Source: Bryobacterales bacterium (GTDB lineage: Bacteria > Acidobacteriota > Terriglobia > Bryobacterales > Bryobacteraceae). Taken from it: a DNA stretch of 64,000 nucleotides. A program made the translations under genes and the position numbers. Shown here piece after piece: positions 36,309 through 44,374 of this stretch (positions are counted from its first letter, which is position 1; the number at the start of each line of letters is the position of its first letter). The stretch lies in NCBI GenBank assembly GCA_016721425.1, contig JADKID010000038.1, positions 248,001 through 312,000 of the forward strand, in the 5' to 3' direction. The notes under the pieces were generated by a model. The model was not told the origin of the DNA, made no database searches, and saw nothing but the letters and a program-made list of their open reading frames with translations.

Positions 36309-39110
36309 ATGCGGAAACTCATCCTGATTGCATCGCTGTGGGGCGTAGTGTGCCTGCACGCACAGACACCGAAGCCGGCCAGCGAGGTGCAGCGGGCGGC
36401 CGAGGAGTTTAAGGTGTTGACGCGCGACCTGGGGCTGCGCGAGGACAGCCCGGCGAAGGCGGCCAAGGGGCAGAGCCGGAAGAACAGCTTTCATGGGCGC
36501 TTGTTCGAGAACTTCCGCAACGACATCCTCGACGCGGTGCCGCACGAGATCGTGCAGCGGGGCGGGACGAAGAACCTGCTGAGGCGGAACCAGTTTGGGT
36601 TTAACGTGAGCGGTCCGGTGGTGATCCCAAAGGTGTACAACGGCGGGCGCTCGACGTTCTTCTCGCTGAGCTATGAGGGCGTGCGGGAGCGAATTGGCCG
36701 CAGCTACCTGCGGACGGTGCCGATTCTCTCCGAGCGGGGCGGCGACTACTCGGAGGTGGTGGATAGCGCGGGCGCGCCGCTGCAGGTGTTTGATCCGGCG
36801 ACGGTGCGTGCCAATCCGGGCTACAACCCGTCGCAGCCGGTGTCGGTGGACAATCTGCAATACGTGAAGGACGCGTTTCCGGGCAACCGCATGCCGGAAT
36901 CGCGGCTGGACCCGGTGGCGCGGAAGATGCTGAGCTTTTATCCCACGCCGAATACGAACGCCGGTCCGTTCTTTCGCAACAACTACTTCATCGTGTCGCC
37001 GGAGACCAACACGGCCAATGGCATGATCGCCAAGGTGGATCACACGTTTCTGGACAAGCACCGGCTGGCGGTCACCTACTCATTCACGAACGGGCTGGCG
37101 GGGCCGGCGCAGTTTATCCCCAACGCGGCGGATTCGGCGCCGGCCAACCGCGAGTATTCGAACCGGCGTGGGGCGGTGGAGCATATCTGGACGCTTTCGC
37201 CGCAGAGTGTGAACACGGCGACAGTGGAGGCGGTGAGTGACGTCACCGCCAACATCACCGATGAGGCGGACTGGCCGAAGCAACTGGGCTTGAACGGAGT
37301 GCCGGGCAAGGATTTCCCGTACACCGTCCTGGGCAACTATCTGGCGATGGGCCGCAGCAGCCCGGTGGCGCGCAATGTGCGGAATACGTTTGTCTTCACG
37401 GACGCGCACTCGCTGCGGGTGGGCAAGCACAATTTGCGGATGGTGGGACAGTTTGCGCGCTACCAGGTGAACACGTTTATCCCGGGCATGCCGTCGGGCG
37501 CGTTCTATTTCACGTCCAGCCTGACCAGCCAGCCGGGCATCGTCAATACAGGCCTGGGGTTCGCGAGTTTCCTGTTGGGCGGGGCGGAGTCAGCGGATTA
37601 CAGCGTGGTGCCGTCGCCTTCGTATTTCCGCAATTGGACGATGGTCACGGCGGTGCAGGATACGTGGGAAGTGAAGCAGGGCTTGACGCTGAGCTTTGGA
37701 TTGAACATGCTGACCTCGGCGGCGCGGACGGAGAAATACGACCGGCAATCGGTGGTGGATCTGAACGTGGCGAATCCGGTGAACGGCAAGCCGGGGGCGC
37801 TGGTGTTTCTCGGCAAGGGCGGGTATGGCCGGGCGCTGCAGCCGGTGCGGGTGAAGCCGCAGCCGAACATCTCGATGGCCTGGAATCCGCGCGGCAACCG
37901 GAAGGCCGTGGTGCGGCTGGCGTACGCGATGAGCTGGCAGGCGTATGTGATTTATAACGGGCAGTGGGCGACGCGCGGCTACAACGGGCATCCGTATTAC
38001 TATTCGCCAAACGATCAACTGGCCTCGGCCGTGGTGCTGGGCCAGGGCGTGCCACCGCCGCCGAGCAATGTGCCGGATCTGACGCCGATTGCGGCCAATG
38101 ACACGAATGCGAACCTGGTGGATCAGAAGGGGCGGCTGCCGCGGTATCAGAGCAGTTCGGTCAGCTATGAGCGGGAGCTGCCGGGGTCGTTGGTGTTGAC
38201 TGCCTCGGCCGCCTTGGCGTGGGGGCGGGATCTGTTTGTCGGCAACAACGCAGTGAGTCCATACGCGCTGTCGCCGGACGTGATGGTGTTGCGGGACAAG
38301 CTGAACAACCTGGAGTTCAACCGGTCCCTGCGGCCGTTCCCGCAGTTCATTGGCACCGACGTGTTCAGCCAGTACCCGGACGGGCGGTACCGGCGCGAGG
38401 CGGTGGCGGTGCGGGCGGAGAAGCGCACGTCGTCGGGGTTGTCGTTGAACGTGAACTACTCGTACGCGCGGCAGTACGACGACTACTCCGGGCCATACGG
38501 CAAGCAGGACTTCTTCAATCGTCACAACGAGTGGGCATTGACGGCATATAGCAGCCCGCACACGCTATCGTTCAACTATATGTACGAGCTTCCGTTTGGC
38601 GCGACGAAGCCGTATCTGGTGTTTCAGGACTGGCGGCGGTTTCTGACCAATGGCTGGTCTGTGAGCGGGATCTCCACGGTTTCCGGCGGCGAGCCGCTGG
38701 CGCTGCGGGCGCAGTTCAACAATACCGGCGGTGTGTTGCAGACGGTGCGTGTGAATGTAGAGCCGGGCGTGGAGCAGCGTGCCGCGGACAAGGGGCCGGA
38801 TAGCTGGTTCAATGCCGCGGCGTTCACGCATCCGGCGGATTTCAGTTTAGGGAGTGGGCCGCGGACGCACCCGTTTTTGCGCAATCCGATGTCACAGAAC
38901 CACGATCTGTCGGTGGCGAAACGATTTGCCATCGATACGGAGCGGAGCATGGAGTTTACAGCGTCGGGCTTCAACTTCATCCACAACGCGAACTGGAATG
39001 ATCCGGACGTGATGATCGGGACCGAGAGTTCGCCGAACGTCAACGCGGGCAAGATTGTGGGCTCGCGCGGCGGGCGGGTGATTCAGTTGGGCTTGAGGTT
39101 CAGCTTCTGA
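36309..39110 (+). CDS. Oar-like TonB-dependent receptor lacking the usual N-terminal and plug domains
   Basis: 933-residue outer-membrane beta-barrel protein. The ATG at 36309 gives a signal peptide (LILIASLWGVVCLHAQ) after a GGAAGAG site. Typical acidobacterial Oar-like receptors have a carboxypeptidase-regulatory-like domain and a plug before the barrel. Here only about 45 charged residues separate the signal from SFHGRLFENFRND, LRRNQFGFNVSGPVVIP and FFSLSYEGVRER, where the barrel part begins. The C-terminus ends GLRFSF, an outer-membrane signature. Without a plug or TonB box it may act as a passive pore or surface binder; this is inference. The next gene overlaps its stop (TGATG). Confidence 0.85.
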   Translation: MRKLILIASLWGVVCLHAQTPKPASEVQRAAEEFKVLTRDLGLREDSPAKAAKGQSRKNSFHGRLFENFRNDILDAVPHEIVQRGGTKNLLRRNQFGFNVSGPVVIPKVYNGGRSTFFSLSYEGVRERIGRSYLRTVPILSERGGDYSEVVDSAGAPLQVFDPATVRANPGYNPSQPVSVDNLQYVKDAFPGNRMPESRLDPVARKMLSFYPTPNTNAGPFFRNNYFIVSPETNTANGMIAKVDHTFLDKHRLAVTYSFTNGLAGPAQFIPNAADSAPANREYSNRRGAVEHIWTLSPQSVNTATVEAVSDVTANITDEADWPKQLGLNGVPGKDFPYTVLGNYLAMGRSSPVARNVRNTFVFTDAHSLRVGKHNLRMVGQFARYQVNTFIPGMPSGAFYFTSSLTSQPGIVNTGLGFASFLLGGAESADYSVVPSPSYFRNWTMVTAVQDTWEVKQGLTLSFGLNMLTSAARTEKYDRQSVVDLNVANPVNGKPGALVFLGKGGYGRALQPVRVKPQPNISMAWNPRGNRKAVVRLAYAMSWQAYVIYNGQWATRGYNGHPYYYSPNDQLASAVVLGQGVPPPPSNVPDLTPIAANDTNANLVDQKGRLPRYQSSSVSYERELPGSLVLTASAALAWGRDLFVGNNAVSPYALSPDVMVLRDKLNNLEFNRSLRPFPQFIGTDVFSQYPDGRYRREAVAVRAEKRTSSGLSLNVNYSYARQYDDYSGPYGKQDFFNRHNEWALTAYSSPHTLSFNYMYELPFGATKPYLVFQDWRRFLTNGWSVSGISTVSGGEPLALRAQFNNTGGVLQTVRVNVEPGVEQRAADKGPDSWFNAAAFTHPADFSLGSGPRTHPFLRNPMSQNHDLSVAKRFAIDTERSMEFTASGFNFIHNANWNDPDVMIGTESSPNVNAGKIVGSRGGRVIQLGLRFSF

Positions 39111-40015
39111 TGCTGAGGCGGCGCGAATTTGTGTGGCTGGCGGCGGGGGCGGCGGCGCCACCGGCGGGCGGGATCCGGCGTGTGACGGCGTGGAGCGAGA
39201 GCGGAACGCTGGCGTCGGCGCAGGTGAAGGTGGAGGGGAAGAGCTCGAAGGTGGTGCGGTGCAAGGGGCCGCAGGACGATCTGCTGCTGCTGGTGGTGCT
39301 GGACGTGACGGGCGATCTGACGCTGGTGGATCCGGCGCGGCAGGCGGCGGTGGCGGAGATTGAAAAGCTGCCGGAGGGCGTGTGGGTGGGGCTGCTGCGG
39401 TCTCAGGACGGGCTGCGCGTGCTGGTGGATCCGACGGCGGACCGCGCGGTGGTGACAGCCGCGATCCTGGCTGCGCCGGTCTCCGGCCGTGCCGGGCTGC
39501 TGGAGACCATCGAGCCGGCCGCCGGGCTGGCGACGAAGCTGCTGAGGAAGACGGGTGTGCGCACGGCGGTGCTCTACCTGACGGATTCGAACATCACGAA
39601 TTACCGGGAAGACTACACCAATCCGGTGATCAACATGAGCGATGCGCGCGACTTGAGCCGGCGGTTCCCGGAGGCGCTGATCAACGAGAAGACCGCGAAG
39701 ATCGGCAACGTATTGGGTGAGATGGATGCGCCGGTGTTCGTGGTGCATCTGGCGTTTCTGCGGGACCGGCTGAACGAGGCGTATCAGACGGGGTTGCAGC
39801 AGATGGCGGAGGCCACCGGCGGGCTGGCGGAGTTTTGCCGCACGCAGGGGGACATTACGACGACGGTGGGTGTGATGTTCGGCAAGATCCGGGCGGCGTG
39901 GGCGGTGGATGTGGAAATCCCGGCGGGGACGCCGCGGAATTTTACGGTGCAATTGAGCGCTGGCGGTGAGGTGCAGCACCGGACGCGGTTCGTGATGAGG
40001 AGTGGGAGGGAGTAA
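39110..40015 (+). CDS. Exported VWFA-like domain protein
   Basis: 301 residues with an N-terminal arginine-rich leader (MLRRREFVWLAAGAAA) that resembles a Tat signal (RRREFVWL). The central part follows the von Willebrand A fold seen in acidobacterial VWFA-related proteins: LLLLVVLDVTGDLT (strand with a degenerate MIDAS, DVTGD instead of DxSxS), RTAVLYLTDSN and APVFVVHLAF. The start codon overlaps the receptor stop by one base, so the two are co-translated. A role in protein contact at the cell surface is likely but not proven. Confidence 0.75.
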   Translation: MLRRREFVWLAAGAAAPPAGGIRRVTAWSESGTLASAQVKVEGKSSKVVRCKGPQDDLLLLVVLDVTGDLTLVDPARQAAVAEIEKLPEGVWVGLLRSQDGLRVLVDPTADRAVVTAAILAAPVSGRAGLLETIEPAAGLATKLLRKTGVRTAVLYLTDSNITNYREDYTNPVINMSDARDLSRRFPEALINEKTAKIGNVLGEMDAPVFVVHLAFLRDRLNEAYQTGLQQMAEATGGLAEFCRTQGDITTTVGVMFGKIRAAWAVDVEIPAGTPRNFTVQLSAGGEVQHRTRFVMRSGRE

Positions 40016-40016
40016 G

Positions 40017-40862
40017 ATGCCTGGCATGAAGAATCCGCTCACAATTCTGCTGGCGGTGTTGCTGGCGGTGACGGCGACCGCCGCGATGTGGTTATGGAGC
40101 GGCCAGCGCCGGATGGCCGGGGAGACGGCGGTCCGCGTGGAGGCGGCGGAGAAACTGAAGGCCGTGGCCACGGAGCGCGCCGCGGCGTTGGAGCAGGAGA
40201 ACACGGCTTTGCGGCAGCAACTGGCCGAGCGGGGCATTGAGCCGGTGGTGGCCAAGACAGCGCCGGCGCGGCCCGTGGAGGGCGATGGACGGCGGCTGGA
40301 AGCGATCCGCGAGCTGACGCAGACGCAAGCCAAGCTGGCGGCGGCGCAAGCAGCGATCATTGAAGGGCAGAACAAAGCGCAGTCGCTGGAGGGGGCGCTG
40401 GAGCGGGCCACGGCGGAGTCGAAGCGGCTTGCCGCCGAAGAGGCCAGCATGCGGGAGGATCTCGATGCGGCCAAGCGGCTGGTGGCGGCCACCGAAGGCG
40501 AGCTGAAGACGAAATCGGCGCGGCTGTCGCAACTGGAAGGGGACAACCGCAAGGCGCGCGAGGATGTGGTGGCGGCATCGCAGAGATCGACGCAGGCGGC
40601 GGCGCTTGCCAATGAGTTGCTCGACATCAACCGGCGCCGGGAGAACGTCATTACCAGCATCCAGCGGCGGTACCGCGAGATCACGGACGTGCTGCGGGCG
40701 CTGGCGGTGAGGCTCGACACGCAGCGGGACAGCATGGCCGGGGCGGCGCCGGATATTTCAAGGATGCAATCGACGGCGCAATCGGCGGACGACGATTTGC
40801 GGCAACTGGCGAGCCTGAACGCGCAGGCACAGCGGATCGCTCAGAAGCTCTCTCAGAAGTAG
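40017..40862 (+). CDS. Membrane-anchored coiled-coil protein
   Basis: About 281 residues. One N-terminal membrane helix (LTILLAVLLAVTATAAMWLW) is followed by a long coiled coil, about residues 30-230, rich in Ala, Glu, Lys, Gln and Arg (for example AEKLKAVATERAAALEQEN). The end contains NRRRENVITSIQRRYREITDVLRAL. No enzymatic motif. The ATG at 40017 has GGGAGGG 6 nt upstream. It is the third gene of the receptor/VWFA operon and overlaps the convergent pcm gene by 10 bp. Confidence 0.72.
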   Translation: MPGMKNPLTILLAVLLAVTATAAMWLWSGQRRMAGETAVRVEAAEKLKAVATERAAALEQENTALRQQLAERGIEPVVAKTAPARPVEGDGRRLEAIRELTQTQAKLAAAQAAIIEGQNKAQSLEGALERATAESKRLAAEEASMREDLDAAKRLVAATEGELKTKSARLSQLEGDNRKAREDVVAASQRSTQAAALANELLDINRRRENVITSIQRRYREITDVLRALAVRLDTQRDSMAGAAPDISRMQSTAQSADDDLRQLASLNAQAQRIAQKLSQK

Positions 40863-41575
40863 TTGCCGGGCTTTGCGGGCCGCATGGGGACGAAGATGAC
40901 GGCGCCGGCCTGGGTGGTGCGCGTGGAGCCGTCGGCGAGCTTCTCGAGTAGGATCAGTTCCTGATCGGATGCGCCGCCCACTGGCGCGACGAGACGGCCG
41001 CCGCGGGCGAGTTGCTCGATCAGGCGGGTGGGGATTTGAGGCGGAGCGGCGGTGAGGATGATGCGGTCAAATGGCGCCTGCTGCGGCCAGCCCTGATAGC
41101 CGTCGCCCTGGCGGACGGTGACGTTGGCGTAGCCCAGCAGTTGCAGGGTGCCGGATGCCAGGCGGGCCAGTTCGGGTTCCAGCTCGATGGAGTAGACGTG
41201 GGCGGCAAGCTGCGCGAGCACGGCGGCCTGATAGCCGGAGCCGGTTCCTATTTCGAGCACCCTGTGGCGGGGCCCGGCCTGGAGCAGTTCAGTCATCAGG
41301 GCGACAATGTAGGGCTGGGAGATTGTCGCGCCGTGGCCGATGGGCAGCGGGTTGTCGTCGTAGGCGCGCTGGCGGGATGCCTCGGGCACGAAGAGATGGC
41401 GCGGGGTGCGGCGCATGGCACGCAGAACCGCGGGGTCCCGGATGCCGCGCTGCTCCAGATGCATGGTGACCATGCGGTCGCGCTGGGCGGCCAACCGGTC
41501 ATCGGCGATCAGCGGCTTTGTCATGGTCATCGGCGCCGCCAGCAAGCGGTTGAAGGTGCGCCGTGTGCCAGTCAT
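40853..41575 (-). CDS. pcm: Protein-L-isoaspartate O-methyltransferase
   Basis: Methylates abnormal L-isoaspartyl residues so they can revert to aspartate; a protein-repair enzyme using SAM. The family motif IGHGATISQPYIVALMTELL is intact, followed by the SAM loop VLEIGTGSGYQAAVLAQL, VYSIELEPELA and DRIILTAAPPQIP. About 240 residues from the ATG at 41575; a second in-frame ATG at 41530 is possible. The upstream zinc-ribbon gene ends 7 bp before this start on the same strand. Confidence 0.93.
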   Translation of the reverse strand: MTGTRRTFNRLLAAPMTMTKPLIADDRLAAQRDRMVTMHLEQRGIRDPAVLRAMRRTPRHLFVPEASRQRAYDDNPLPIGHGATISQPYIVALMTELLQAGPRHRVLEIGTGSGYQAAVLAQLAAHVYSIELEPELARLASGTLQLLGYANVTVRQGDGYQGWPQQAPFDRIILTAAPPQIPTRLIEQLARGGRLVAPVGGASDQELILLEKLADGSTRTTQAGAVIFVPMRPAKPGNYF

Positions 41576-41582
41576 GCCTTCA

Positions 41583-42143
41583 CTATAGCCCCGCCCAGGC
41601 GTCCTGGTTGAGCTGGGCATCGGCGGCGGTGGTGATGCGCGCCAGTTCCTGGTGATCCAGCCAGTTTAGGCGGCACTCAGGGCAGTTATCGATGACGATA
41701 TTGCCGGGGCCGCCATAGATGTGGGTGTCCATGCGGGCGCCGCACCGCGGGCAGGGGACGGCGCGCTCGAGATCGGCGGATTGGACGGGATGCGGCGGGT
41801 AAGCCGGGCCTGCATGGCGGGCGCGCAGAGTCTCGACGAGGACGAGGAAGTTGTCGATCTCAAACAGCCTGCCGCGGCAGGACTCGCAATAGAGCAGGGG
41901 CTGGCGGGAGTGGGCGGCGTGGACGAGCGGGGTGCGGCAGACCGGGCAACTCTGGTGCGATGGCTCACCGAGGACGCGCACGCCATCGTCGTTGGGCTCC
42001 GGGAAATGGAGCGTTTTGCAGGCGCCACAGGCGAGATGGTCTTTCCCTTCGACGACGTGGAGCGCGTTTCCGCAGTTGGGGCAGTTCACTATCGTGTGAT
42101 CGGCGGCGCGAGGCGGAGGGTTTAGAGGAGAGAATGAAGACAT
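41583..42143 (-). CDS. Multi-zinc-ribbon protein (zf-TFIIB-like)
   Basis: 186 residues with six CxxC knuckles in order: CPNC, CGAC, CPVC, CESC, CPRC and CPEC. They should form about three zinc ribbons. The last (CPRCGARMDT...DNCPECRLNWLD) matches the zf-TFIIB/DUF type. Such proteins are often nucleic-acid or protein adaptors; no function is assigned here. Its ATG overlaps the ATG of the divergent ankyrin gene (see findings). It probably shares a transcript with pcm. Confidence 0.78.
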   Translation of the reverse strand: MSSFSPLNPPPRAADHTIVNCPNCGNALHVVEGKDHLACGACKTLHFPEPNDDGVRVLGEPSHQSCPVCRTPLVHAAHSRQPLLYCESCRGRLFEIDNFLVLVETLRARHAGPAYPPHPVQSADLERAVPCPRCGARMDTHIYGGPGNIVIDNCPECRLNWLDHQELARITTAADAQLNQDAWAGL

Positions 42144-43086
42144 GAGTGAAGCGATGATCGGCGCGGCGATTTGCGGGGACGCGGCGCAGGTGCGCGCGCT
42201 GCTGGCCGATGACGCGTCACTGGCGAACTGGCGCGATCCGCGCCTGGGCTCTGTTCCCTTGATCTACGCGGCGCATCGCGGTCATTTGGAAGTAGTGGAA
42301 GTGCTGCTGGCGGGCGGCGCCGAGGTGGACGCACGGGAGACGGGTAGTGGGACGACGGCGCTGCACTGGGCGGCCGAGGGCGGTCACATGGGGGTGGCTC
42401 AGAGGTTGCTGGAGGCGGGGGCGGAGATCGAGGCGGTGGACCAGTGGTTTGGGCTGACGCCGCTGGGCTGGGGCACTGCGGTGGACTGGGCTCCGGGTTT
42501 TCGATGCAACCGGCCGGCCACCGTGGAGCTGCTACTGGCGCGAGACGCCAGAATGGACCCGTTCGCGGCCATTGTGATGGAGGAGGGCGAGGCGCTACGC
42601 GCGATGGCTCCGGAGCGATTGGCGCAACGGCTGGGATTTGCGGCGGAAGGGCAGCAGCCGCTGCACTTTGCGGCGGCGCGGGGCAACGCGCGGCTGGTGC
42701 GGCTGCTGGTGGAGTTGGGCGCGGGCCCGAACGGACGGAGCGGATTCGGATTGACCCCGCTGGCTGAGGCGGTGCGGGCCGGGCAGGCGGAGACGGCGGC
42801 GGCTCTGCGTGCATTGGGGGCGGCTGAGGATCTGGGGGCTGCCCTGCTGGCGGGCGATCTGGAACTGGCTCAGTCCTTTAGGCCGCCGGCGGAGGAGAGC
42901 AGGCTGCTGCACATCTGCGTAGCCGCAGGGCGTACGGCGGCGGTGCGGGTGTTGCTGGAGATGGGTGCGGACCGGCAGGCGGTGGCGCCCTACCTGATCG
43001 GGGAGGTGCGCCAGGAGGTGACGGCGCTGCGGCTGGCGGAACTGCGTCAAGACTCGGCGATGATCGAGCTTCTCCGCGTGGGGTGA
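42142..43086 (+). CDS. Ankyrin repeat protein
   Basis: 314 residues made of ankyrin repeats, for example VPLIYAAHRGHLEVVEVLLA, TALHWAAEGGHMGVAQRLLE, QPLHFAAARGNARLVRLLVE and TPLAEAVRAGQAETAAALRA. There is no signal peptide or membrane helix, so it is cytoplasmic. The repeats mediate protein binding; the partner is unknown. GAGGAG lies 11 nt before the start. The stop overlaps the following GTG (GTGA). Confidence 0.85.
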   Translation: MSEAMIGAAICGDAAQVRALLADDASLANWRDPRLGSVPLIYAAHRGHLEVVEVLLAGGAEVDARETGSGTTALHWAAEGGHMGVAQRLLEAGAEIEAVDQWFGLTPLGWGTAVDWAPGFRCNRPATVELLLARDARMDPFAAIVMEEGEALRAMAPERLAQRLGFAAEGQQPLHFAAARGNARLVRLLVELGAGPNGRSGFGLTPLAEAVRAGQAETAAALRALGAAEDLGAALLAGDLELAQSFRPPAEESRLLHICVAAGRTAAVRVLLEMGADRQAVAPYLIGEVRQEVTALRLAELRQDSAMIELLRVG

Positions 43087-43397
43087 GAGGATTGGCCGCG
43101 GCGGCGCACTACGTCTGCGTGGACAGCCAGAATGACAGCTTCGCCGTAGAGGCCGCCGTGATGCGCGAATCGGCGAGCGTGAGCGTCACCGATGCCATTT
43201 GCAGGATGCCCAGGCTGCGGCGCGCGTTTGCGGAGCAGGCAGATGAGATCCGGCAGCGGCTGGATGTGTTGGAAGCGGCGGACCGGCCAGTGGGGCGGCG
43301 GTTGACCAAACGGGCGATCGGCTGGTTCTGGTGCACGGTCTTCCTGCTATCGGCGCTTTCGTTTGGGGGCGGCTTTCTCGTTGCCCTGCGTCTTTGA
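43083..43397 (+). CDS. Small protein with a C-terminal membrane helix
   Basis: 104 residues or slightly fewer, starting with GTG inside the ankyrin stop codon; an in-frame GTG at 43119 is an alternative. The middle is helical and charged (RRAFAEQADEIRQRLDVLEAADRP), and the end is one membrane helix (FWCTVFLLSALSFGGGFLVAL). A tail-anchored topology is likely. No family recognised. Confidence 0.5.
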   Translation: MRGLAAAAHYVCVDSQNDSFAVEAAVMRESASVSVTDAICRMPRLRRAFAEQADEIRQRLDVLEAADRPVGRRLTKRAIGWFWCTVFLLSALSFGGGFLVALRL

Positions 43398-43411
43398 ACT
43401 ATGGTGGGAGT

Positions 43412-43927
43412 ATGGCTGAACCATGGTTGAGAGGGACGCTGGGCGAGATTCACCCGGTGATGCGCTCCGTGGTGCATGCGCTGGAACAGGCGAAAGAAGA
43501 TCTGCTGGCGTGGACTGCTGATCTGACCGAGGAAGAGTCGCGGGCGCTGCCGCATGGTCTGGCCCCGGTGGCGTTTCACTTGCGGCACATTGCGGGGAGT
43601 CTTGACCGGCTGCTGACCTATGCCGACGGCGCGGAACTGGCGGAAGCGCAGTTGCAGGAGTTGCGTGGCGAAATGAATCCCGGCTCCTCTTTGAAGGAGC
43701 TGAGGGCGTTGGCGACCGGGCGGCTTTTGCAGGCCGAGGCGCGTGTGCGGGAGATGGATGCGGCCCGGCTCGAGGAGCCGCGTTGGGTGGGACAGAAGCG
43801 ACTGCCCACGACGCTGGCGGGCCTGCTGATTCATACAGCGGAACACACGCAGCGGCACATCGGGCAATTGATCATCACGGTGCGGGTTCTGCGCGAACTA
43901 CGGCAGGCTGGTAAGAAGAGCCTGTAG
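43412..43927 (+). CDS. DinB family protein (putative metal-dependent transferase)
   Basis: 171-residue four-helix-bundle protein of the DinB/YfiT type. Candidate metal ligands are His in FHLRHIAGSLDRLLTY and the two His in HTAEHTQRHIGQL, matching the spaced three-His pattern of the family. Related enzymes use bacillithiol or other thiols as cofactor, or act as maleylpyruvate isomerases. The 3' end overlaps the convergent cupin gene by 30 bp. Confidence 0.82.
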   Translation: MAEPWLRGTLGEIHPVMRSVVHALEQAKEDLLAWTADLTEEESRALPHGLAPVAFHLRHIAGSLDRLLTYADGAELAEAQLQELRGEMNPGSSLKELRALATGRLLQAEARVREMDAARLEEPRWVGQKRLPTTLAGLLIHTAEHTQRHIGQLIITVRVLRELRQAGKKSL

Positions 43928-44374
43928 ATAGGCCGGGGCATGAGGCGAGCCCTCGGGCGGCGCCCAGGCGGCAAAGTCCTTGTCGGTGGCGGGGTCCCAC
44001 GGCCCGGGCTTGACCTCATAAATAACGGCGCACTCGGAGGTGACGCAGAGCGTGTGCCACGCGCCTGCGGGCAGATCGATGCCGAAGGTGGGGCTGTTGG
44101 CGGCGAGATCGCGGACGGTGACGATGGCGCCGGAGTCGTCGAAAGTGAAGAAGCGGACGGCGCCTTCCAACAGAATCCAGGATTCGGATTTCGGCGGAGT
44201 GATGTGGCGGTGGGGCTGGCAGTAGGTTCCGCGCATCATCACGTTGAGGAAACGATGCGGGTTATCGGCGGGGCCGGTGTGGAAGTTGTGGTTGGTGCGG
44301 AGGCGGGGCGAGGCGGCGGCGCGGGCGCGCAACTCGGCGATGAGGGCGGTGGTGATCCATTGCGGCTCAGGCAC
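43898..44374 (-). CDS. WbuC-like cupin fold metalloprotein
   Basis: About 158 residues. The sequence NHNFHTGPADNPHRFLNVMMRGTYCQPHRHITPPKSESW is typical of WbuC-type cupins, with metal-binding HRH and a Glu in the first cupin motif. WbuC genes often lie in O-antigen clusters, but here it follows recN. GTG at 44374 is preferred because AGGAG lies 10 nt upstream; TTG at 44392 is the other option. The start overlaps the recN stop, so the two are probably coupled. Confidence 0.75.
   Translation of the reverse strand: MPEPQWITTALIAELRARAAASPRLRTNHNFHTGPADNPHRFLNVMMRGTYCQPHRHITPPKSESWILLEGAVRFFTFDDSGAIVTVRDLAANSPTFGIDLPAGAWHTLCVTSECAVIYEVKPGPWDPATDKDFAAWAPPEGSPHAPAYLQALLTSLP

Noticed and set aside
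39110..40862. VWFA plus coiled-coil genes as an anti-phage system
   Set aside because: No nuclease, ATPase or other effector domain nearby; both proteins have export or membrane signals and are coupled to an outer-membrane barrel.
42142..43086. Ankyrin protein as a host-directed effector or part of a toxin/defence system
   Set aside because: No secretion signal, no toxin or nuclease domain, and neighbours are housekeeping genes.
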